Assembly: GCF_900090295.1 (NCBI RefSeq)
Contig: NZ_LT607753.1
Span: 3,038,001 to 3,102,000 of the forward strand
Reading direction: 5' to 3'
Length of the DNA stretch: 64,000 nucleotides
Source of the DNA: Micromonospora coxensis
Lineage (GTDB): Bacteria; Actinomycetota; Actinomycetes; Mycobacteriales; Micromonosporaceae
Shown: in pieces, positions 59,429 to 64,000 of the stretch
How the letters are laid out: each line of letters begins with the position of its first letter
How positions within the stretch are numbered: the first letter of the stretch is position 1
Position numbers and translations under genes: made by a program
The notes under the pieces: model-generated
Database searches by the model: none
Told to the model about the DNA's origin: nothing
What the model saw: only the letters and a program-made list of their open reading frames with translations

Positions 59429-59473
59429 ACAGGATCGGGAGGCGCGATGCTAGCCTGCGCCTCCCGATCCTGT
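59429..59473. promoter_or_regulatory. 17-bp perfect hairpin at the histidine phosphatase start region
   Basis: ACAGGATCGGGAGGCGC (59429-59445) pairs exactly with GCGCCTCCCGATCCTGT (59457-59473); the 11-nt loop contains TAGCAT on the minus strand, a TANNNT -10 box. It starts 3 nt upstream of the ribosome site of the phosphatase gene and ends just after the DUF998 stop (59483). It could be a repressor-binding site or a DUF998 terminator. Confidence 0.5.
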
Positions 59474-59482
59474 CCGCCCCGC

Positions 59483-60124
59483 TCAGCGCCGGCGCAGCGC
59501 CCCGGCGAACGTGACGCAGACCCAGGCCCAGCCGGCGGTCACCGCGAGGCCGAAGCCGACCATGGCCACCGGCCCGGGGCTGACGATCAGCGCCACCCAG
59601 GCCGCCGCGAAGAACGCCCCGACGGCCAGGTCGACGGCCGCCCGCGCCCGGGTGGCCCGACGGGCGGCCACCACCGTCGCCACGATCAGCGAGACGAAGG
59701 CGACCGCCGCCGCGAGGAAGTGCAGCCCGCCGTGCCAGCTGATCTCCCCCGGACCGCGCGGCGTGCCGGCCGGGAACCCGTCGGCCGGATCGGCGCTGAA
59801 GATCCCCGCCGCCACCAGCCCGCTCCCCCAGAGCACGAGCAGCCGGGGCAGCCACACCGAACCGGTCCGGTGCCGCAGGACGGACGCCGCCCCGACGCAG
59901 AGCGCCCCGGTGGCCAGGAAGGTGACGATCTGGATCCAGCCCAGCTCACCGGTGCTCAGCATGCTGACCGGGTGCCGGCGGAAGTCGAAGCCGTCCCGGG
60001 TGAGGCCCTGGGCCAGCGCGGAGACCGCGAAGATCGGGCCGGCCAGGACGCCGCCGGCCAGCAGCGCCCGGTCCCGGCCCACGGCGGCCGGTCGTACGCG
60101 GGGAAGGGCGATCGCGTCGGACAT
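59483..60124 (-). CDS. DUF998 membrane protein
   Basis: A 213-residue protein with six helices, starting MSDAIALPRVRPAAVG. Characteristic points: LAGGVLAGPIFAVSALAQGL, FRRHPVSMLSTGELGWIQIV, GIFSADPADGFPAGTPRG and HGGLHFLAAAVAFVSL. DUF998 members are uncharacterised integral membrane proteins. It follows the VOC gene by 11 bases on the same strand and may be in its transcript. Confidence 0.87.
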   Translation of the reverse strand: MSDAIALPRVRPAAVGRDRALLAGGVLAGPIFAVSALAQGLTRDGFDFRRHPVSMLSTGELGWIQIVTFLATGALCVGAASVLRHRTGSVWLPRLLVLWGSGLVAAGIFSADPADGFPAGTPRGPGEISWHGGLHFLAAAVAFVSLIVATVVAARRATRARAAVDLAVGAFFAAAWVALIVSPGPVAMVGFGLAVTAGWAWVCVTFAGALRRR

Positions 60125-60135
60125 GCGCGTCTCCC

Positions 60136-60555
60136 TCAGGCCCGGGGGAACATCTGGCCGATACGGATCTTGTTGCCGAACGGGTCGCGGATGCCGAAGT
60201 CGATCCCGTACGACCGCTCGGTCGGCTCGTCGGTGATCTCCACGCCCTTGGCGACCAGGTCCTCGTACGTCTTGTGCGCGTCGTCGGTGGTCATGAAGAG
60301 CGTGCCGCCCAGCGCGCCCTTGGTGAGCAGTTCACGGACCTGCTCGGCGGTGGCCGGGTCCAGGGCCGGCGGGCCCGGCTTCTCCAGCAGGATCTCGCGT
60401 TCCGGGTCACCGGGCAGGTTGACCGTCAGCCAGCGCATGAAGCCGAGGTCGACGTCGGTGTTGACCTCCATGCCGAGCTTGCCGACGTAGAAGTCCAGGG
60501 CCTCGTCCTGGTCGAGCACATAGATCTGGGAGCGGGAGATCGCGTTCATCGTCAT
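60136..60555 (-). CDS. VOC (glyoxalase/bleomycin-resistance-like) family protein
   Basis: A 139-residue protein, MTMNAISRSQIYVLDQDEAL at the start. Two beta-alpha-beta modules: FYVGKLGMEVNTDVDLGFM and LEKPGPPALDPATAEQV, then TTDDAHKTYEDLVAKGVEIT and FGIRDPFGNKIRIGQ, the usual VOC ending. It probably binds a metal and small molecule. It follows the AraC gene by 36 bases. Confidence 0.87.
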   Translation of the reverse strand: MTMNAISRSQIYVLDQDEALDFYVGKLGMEVNTDVDLGFMRWLTVNLPGDPEREILLEKPGPPALDPATAEQVRELLTKGALGGTLFMTTDDAHKTYEDLVAKGVEITDEPTERSYGIDFGIRDPFGNKIRIGQMFPRA

Positions 60556-60590
60556 GCCGAAGACGCTAGAGATGGCCCCTGACCTGCTGC

Positions 60591-60992
60591 TTATCCAAAA
60601 CTGCTTGGTCTGGTCCAGGCTTTGCCGAAGCAGCTCGGCACACCCTGCGCGGCGGTGCGGTTGCGCCGGAATCCGCTGGGCGACTCCCCGACGATCTGCC
60701 GGAACGTCCGGCTGAACGAGCCGAGGCTGTTGAAGCCGACCGCGAAGCAGATGTCGGTCACGTCGAGGTCGCTCTCCAGCAGCAGCGCCATGGCCCGCTC
60801 CACCCGACGCCGTTGCAGGTAGCGGTGGGGCGTCTCGCCGAAGGTGGCGCGGAAGGTCCGGATGAAGTGCGCCTCCGAGACCAGCGCGATCCGGGCCAGC
60901 GCGGGGATGTCCAGCGGCTCGGCGTACGACCGGTCCATCGCGTCCCGGGCCCGGAGCATGGCCCGGTTGGACTCCTCGGTCGCCCGGCTCAC
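60591..60992 (-). CDS. AraC-family DNA-binding protein (HTH only)
   Basis: A 133-residue protein containing only the AraC DNA-binding domain: RDAMDRSYAEPLDIPALARI, ALVSEAHFIRTFRATFGETPHRYL and DICFAVGFNSLGSFSRTFRQ. No sensing domain. Its GTG overlaps the upstream sigma-factor stop by 4 nt. With the next gene (VOC) it likely forms one transcript, where it may respond to the sigma factor output. Confidence 0.88.
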   Translation of the reverse strand: MSRATEESNRAMLRARDAMDRSYAEPLDIPALARIALVSEAHFIRTFRATFGETPHRYLQRRRVERAMALLLESDLDVTDICFAVGFNSLGSFSRTFRQIVGESPSGFRRNRTAAQGVPSCFGKAWTRPSSFG

Positions 60993-61870
60993 CGCACCCC
61001 CACCTCCGTCGCCTCCAGGTCGAGCGCCGCCAGCACCTCCGGGTCCGCCACCGTCTCCACGGCCAGGATCCGGTCGGTGACGACGAAGCTGAGCACGATG
61101 CGGAGCTTCCCACCGACGACCACCACGGCGCCGGGGGCCCCGTCGACGTACGCGGGCACCGCGCCCTGCGCCCGCCCGTTGAAGAAGCCGGCGACGACCG
61201 TCGAGCCCCGCGCCTCGGCGGTGCCGCCCATCCGTACGGCCGCCGCGTCGGCGCGCAGCACCACGTGCGGGTCGAGCAGCGCCACCAGGTCGTCGAAGCG
61301 TCCCTCCCGGGCGGCGGCGAGGAACGCCTCCACCACCTGCCGCTGGCGGACCGGATCCGTCTCCGGGCTCACCTCGGCCTGCTGCACCCGGCGGCGGGCC
61401 CGGCTGGCGATCTGCCGGACGGCGGCCGGAGCCCGGTCGACCACGCCGGCGATCTCGTCGAACGAGACGGCGAACATGTCGTGCAGCACGAACACGAACC
61501 GCTCGGTGGGGCCGAGCGTGTCCAGGACGAGCAGCAGCGCCCGGCCGACCGACTCGGTGCGTACCGCCTCCCGCTCCGGGTCGACCGTGTCGGCGTCCGT
61601 GGCCTCCGGCTCCACGCCGGTGTCGTCCCAGGGCTGCTCCGGGCGGGCCGTACGGGACCGCAGCCGATCCAGGCAGACCCGGCCGACGGCGGTGGTCAGC
61701 CAGCCGGCCAGATTGTCGATCTCGTCGGCGTCGGCACGGCTCAGCCGCAGCCAGGTGTCCTGGACGGCGTCCTCGGCCTCGGTGCGCGAGCCCAGCATCC
61801 GGTAGGCCACCGCCCACAGCCGGGACCGGTGCTCCTCGAACCGCCGGGCCAACTGGTCGACATCGCTCAT
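60989..61870 (-). CDS. ECF sigma factor, SigJ-like with SnoaL-type C-terminal domain
   Basis: A 293-residue sigma factor from ATG 61870. Region 2: LARRFEEHRSRLWAVAYRML and EDAVQDTWLRL. Region 4: LGPTERFVFVLHDMFAVSFDEIAGVV and APAAVRQIASRARRRVQQA. The C-terminal 100 residues form a SnoaL/NTF2-like domain (QVVEAFLAAAREGRFDDLVALL), as in SigJ-type ECFs, where it regulates activity. No anti-sigma gene is adjacent, which fits this group. Confidence 0.9.
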   Translation of the reverse strand: MSDVDQLARRFEEHRSRLWAVAYRMLGSRTEAEDAVQDTWLRLSRADADEIDNLAGWLTTAVGRVCLDRLRSRTARPEQPWDDTGVEPEATDADTVDPEREAVRTESVGRALLLVLDTLGPTERFVFVLHDMFAVSFDEIAGVVDRAPAAVRQIASRARRRVQQAEVSPETDPVRQRQVVEAFLAAAREGRFDDLVALLDPHVVLRADAAAVRMGGTAEARGSTVVAGFFNGRAQGAVPAYVDGAPGAVVVVGGKLRIVLSFVVTDRILAVETVADPEVLAALDLEATEVGVR

Positions 61871-62083
61871 GGTCCCCCGCCCCGAGCCTGGTGTGACCGC
61901 CGTCATGTCCGTCGCGCTCCCGCCGGCTCACCCCGTGCTCGGCCGGGACCCACGGATTGGCGGACGGACGCCGGCCAGACTAACAAGCGGAGGTCGGACC
62001 GGATGGCCCGCGAACGGCGTGTGGCGCGCCGCGTCGGCTGCCGGACGCTCGTTCGGCAGTGACCTGCCCCGGCTGCCCGATCC

Positions 62084-63055
62084 TCACACCCAACGGCGGT
62101 CGGCCGCCCGTACACCGGCCTGGAACCGACTCGTGGCGCCGAGTCGCTCGGTCAGGGACGTCATCATGCGCTGCACGCTTCGGAGGGAGACTGCCAGCTT
62201 GCGGGCCGCGGACTCGTCGGTGTGTCCGGCCGAGAGCAGCCGCAGCAGTTCGCGTTCCTGCGGGGTGAGCCCATGCTCGTCGGCCGCCGCCTGTTCACCG
62301 AACGGCGTCGCACTCAGCCACACCTGCTCGAAGAGCGCGACCAGGCCGGCGACGACCCCGGGGCTGCGCAGCTCCAACGCTCCCTGCCGCGGGTTGCCCG
62401 GATCGAGGGGGACGAGTGCGGTCGCCCCGTCCACGATGACCATCCGCATCGGCAGGGTCGGTGTGGTGCGGGACTGGCCGCCCAGTCTCGCCATCCACCG
62501 CGCGTGTGCCAACGTGCCGGGATCGTTGCGCAAGCTCTCCTGGTACACGTTCCTGATGCGCACGCCGCGCTGCAACGCCTGCTGGTTGAGCGGTGCCTCC
62601 GCCTCCATCGTGTCCGGGCTCTGCGCGGCACCCGTGGTGAACGACAGGCATTCGGTGCGGGCGGCGTGGGCGAGCTCGACGAGCCGGTCCCGGACGCTGT
62701 CGACCCCGTCGAGCACGCGACCTTCCGTCACCTGGTGGGACTCGTCGTGGGCGGTCGCGATGGCGGCGATGGCGGCCCGGGTCTCCTCCACCTGCCGTTG
62801 CCGGACCGCGACCTCCGCCTCCACCCTGGCCAGGAGTGCCGTCAACCCGGCCTGCGGTCGTACCGCCCGGGCCTGGTCGCCCTGCGGAGCGAGCCGGACG
62901 AGCGCGAGGTCGGCCAGCACGTCAAGGGCTTCGCTGACCTGTTCCCGGGGGACACCCAGGTGCTCGGCCAGGCCGGCGACGTTCAGGTCGGGACGTTGCA
63001 GCATGGCTCGGTAGATCATTTCGTGCTGCGTGGACAACCCCAGCAGATCGAACAC
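62084..63055 (-). CDS. Transcriptional regulator with TrmB-like N-terminal HTH and LuxR-type C-terminal HTH
   Basis: A 323-residue protein from GTG 63055 (GGGAGG 5 nt upstream). N-terminal winged helix (about 1-65: FDLLGLSTQHEMIYRAMLQR, VAGLAEHLGVPREQVSEAL), a helical region (to about 115), a phospholipase-D-like/TrmB effector segment (about 120-245) and a LuxR HTH (about 265-323: LTPQERELLRLLSAGHTDES, AARKLAVSLRSVQRMM). It is divergent from the ADGFGWG peptide gene and could sense that peptide or regulate it. These regulators are common in actinomycetes near secondary-metabolite or peptide genes. Confidence 0.85.
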   Translation of the reverse strand: MFDLLGLSTQHEMIYRAMLQRPDLNVAGLAEHLGVPREQVSEALDVLADLALVRLAPQGDQARAVRPQAGLTALLARVEAEVAVRQRQVEETRAAIAAIATAHDESHQVTEGRVLDGVDSVRDRLVELAHAARTECLSFTTGAAQSPDTMEAEAPLNQQALQRGVRIRNVYQESLRNDPGTLAHARWMARLGGQSRTTPTLPMRMVIVDGATALVPLDPGNPRQGALELRSPGVVAGLVALFEQVWLSATPFGEQAAADEHGLTPQERELLRLLSAGHTDESAARKLAVSLRSVQRMMTSLTERLGATSRFQAGVRAADRRWV

Positions 63056-63280
63056 AGTCCCTCCCCCGAGTAGGACCAACGCTTCGTATTCTGCCGCTCA
63101 CCGATCCCTCTCGTGGCCCCGTCGGCGCCTGGCGTGGTTACGCCGGGCGGGCTCACGCCAGGTGGGAGCCGGTGACAAGGCCGACCGGGCCCGCGATGCT
63201 TTCTCCAGCGGGGCAACGGACACGGACTCCGCAATCCACACACCAACGGCACGAACATCACCACGGGGGAAAAGATCGAA

Positions 63281-63478
63281 ATGTGGGCATTTATCGACAG
63301 CAACCGCCTGGCCGTCCTCGCTCTCGGGCTCGCGATCGCCCTGACTGCCGGACAGGGCGCACCGATGACCCTCGCCGATGGATTCGGCTGGGGCAGCTCC
63401 ACCTCGAACGGGCCGGCGACCCAGGTCGTGGCCGACGGATTCGGCTGGGGGGCAGCGACTCCGGCCGGGCGGTCCTGA
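63281..63478 (+). CDS. Small exported peptide with duplicated ADGFGWG motif
   Basis: A 65-residue ORF, MWAFIDSNRLAVLALGL then a hydrophobic stretch to about 24 that looks like a signal peptide (possible cut after TAG or GAP). The rest contains ADGFGWG at residues 32-38 and again at 51-57, 19 residues apart, with the DNA also nearly identical (GCCGA-GGATTCGGCTGGGG). GGGGAAAAG precedes the ATG. The stop overlaps the ATG of the next gene (TGATG). Possible identities: pheromone precursor, RiPP precursor or a secreted signalling peptide. No modification enzyme is visible in the window. No known family recognised. Confidence 0.6.
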   Translation: MWAFIDSNRLAVLALGLAIALTAGQGAPMTLADGFGWGSSTSNGPATQVVADGFGWGAATPAGRS

Positions 63479-63738
63479 TGATCGCCGCGCACATCCGCAT
63501 CGCCTCCCTCACCTCCACCTGCGGCCTGGACGAGTCGGAACTACGAGATCTCATCCACGCCCAGGCGACCCCGGCAGCCGCGGTGGAGCACATCCGGATC
63601 CGCGCCGGCCCGCACGGCGTCGACATCCTGGCGTTCCTCGACAGCGACGACCCGAAGGAGGCCGCCGAAGCCCTGCACCACCTCGTCGACAAGGCGATCG
63701 CCAGCACTCCGCTGCTGCGGACGTGGCGGATCATCTGA
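63478..63738 (+). CDS. 86-residue protein coupled to the peptide gene
   Basis: Starts at the ATG overlapping the peptide stop (TGATG), so the two are translated together. MIAAHIRIASLTSTCGLDESELRD, then AVEHIRIRAGPHGVDILAFLDSDD and AAEALHHLVDKAIASTPLL. Strand-helix-strand-helix order suggests a small ferredoxin-like fold. No signal peptide or membrane helix, so cytoplasmic. It could be a chaperone, immunity or modification partner for the peptide, inferred from linkage only. Confidence 0.6.
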   Translation: MIAAHIRIASLTSTCGLDESELRDLIHAQATPAAAVEHIRIRAGPHGVDILAFLDSDDPKEAAEALHHLVDKAIASTPLLRTWRII

Positions 63739-63836
63739 CCCAATTCAACGATGAACCTCAATGGCTGATCGGGCCCCGCCGCAGGCGGCCCGGCGGCCGG
63801 CCGAACCTGCCCGACAAGCAACCCGAAAGGAACACC

Positions 63837-64000
63837 ATGAAGAGCACTGCGATCCGGCGCCTGACCAGCCTGGCGCTCGGGGCGGCCCTCGCCGCCGGCG
63901 TCGGCCTCACCGGTGGCGTCGCCACCGTGGTCACGAGCGCCCCGGAGGCGGCCTTCGCCGCATCCACCGTGGGTGGGCAGATAACCCCGACGGAAGTGCT
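63837..64000 (+). CDS. Secreted protein, N-terminal part (cut by window edge)
   Basis: An open frame to the window end, from ATG 63837 with AAAGGA upstream. MKSTAIRRLTSLALGAALAAG begins a signal peptide, which likely ends at AFA before ASTVGGQITPTEV. The mature start resembles N-termini of actinomycete secreted NlpC/P60- or amidase-like proteins, but only about 12 mature residues are visible. It is 98 bases downstream of the 86-aa gene on the same strand and may belong to the same operon. Confidence 0.7.
   Translation, partial: MKSTAIRRLTSLALGAALAAGVGLTGGVATVVTSAPEAAFAASTVGGQITPTEV

Noticed and set aside
60591..61931. 446-codon frame including the AraC protein
   Set aside because: The first 313 codons are antiphase within the sigma factor gene; the AraC start is the GTG at 60992, overlapping the sigma stop.
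61871..62083. Possible gene between the sigma factor and the TrmB/LuxR regulator
   Set aside because: 213 bases with no frame that has a ribosome site or recognisable protein pattern; taken as sigma factor promoter and regulator 3' end.
1..64000. tRNA, rRNA, insertion sequence, integrase or prophage
   Set aside because: Intergenic regions were read on both strands; no cloverleaf-like sequences, transposase or integrase motifs, or attachment-site pairs were found.

Overview
The window is very GC-rich. Its gene content (a Streptomyces-type gas vesicle cluster, a conservon-like sensor kinase/roadblock/DUF742/GTPase block, many lipoproteins, GTG starts and 4-nt ATGA/GTGA overlaps) points to a filamentous actinomycete, most likely Micromonospora or a close relative. 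This is inferred from gene content and style, not from a marker gene. No rRNA, tRNA, CRISPR array, transposase or phage gene was found, so it reads as a chromosomal segment. Nearly all confidently assigned genes are intact.

Layout. 1-6.7 kb: a truncated phenylacetate-pathway aldehyde dehydrogenase (paaN), a small ABM-like protein, a tandem GNAT protein, threonine synthase behind a SAM-I riboswitch, a lipoprotein with a frameshifted partial duplicate, DoxX, and a DUF4232 lipoprotein. 6.7-10.5 kb: an ABC permease and a large fusion of an extracytoplasmic alpha/beta hydrolase with an ABC ATPase. 10.9-17.1 kb: a conservon-like signalling operon. 17.1-19.6 kb: a double-AAA Cdc48-like ATPase with a decayed first AAA module. 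19.7-25.1 kb: a ten-gene gas vesicle operon (Y Z A F G O J L S K in transcription order) with a good SigB-type promoter. 25.4-30.1 kb: GNAT, PP2C-like, a small membrane protein, DUF3263 and a second ABC exporter with tandem operators. 30.3-34.3 kb: a DeoR regulator divergent from a SIS isomerase/ROK kinase/NagA amino-sugar operon. 34.4-46.6 kb: DUF4032, PAP2, APC permease, a two-RCK channel-like protein, an MSMEG_6728-like protein, a CrtU-like flavoprotein, AdhE, a membrane protein of unknown function, and an HNH nuclease behind a leader with a terminator. 46.7-57.7 kb: TetR/peroxiredoxin, a Ser/Thr kinase, a crotonase-family protein, an M4 metalloprotease divergent from an emfourin-like lipoprotein, LysR/DJ-1, and ALDH/TetR. 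57.7-62 kb: a lipoprotein, ASCH, histidine phosphatase, DUF998, and a SigJ-like sigma/AraC/VOC run. 62-64 kb: a TrmB/LuxR-type regulator divergent from a tiny exported peptide with a duplicated ADGFGWG motif, a coupled 86-aa protein, and the start of a secreted protein.

The strongest candidates for something undescribed are the duplicated-motif peptide locus at the right edge, the hydrolase-ABC fusion, the M4 protease/emfourin-lipoprotein pair, and the gas vesicle promoter region. Two families of long inverted repeats recur in intergenic regions (2511 and 19656; 37790 and 55324) and may be mobile palindromes or shared terminators.
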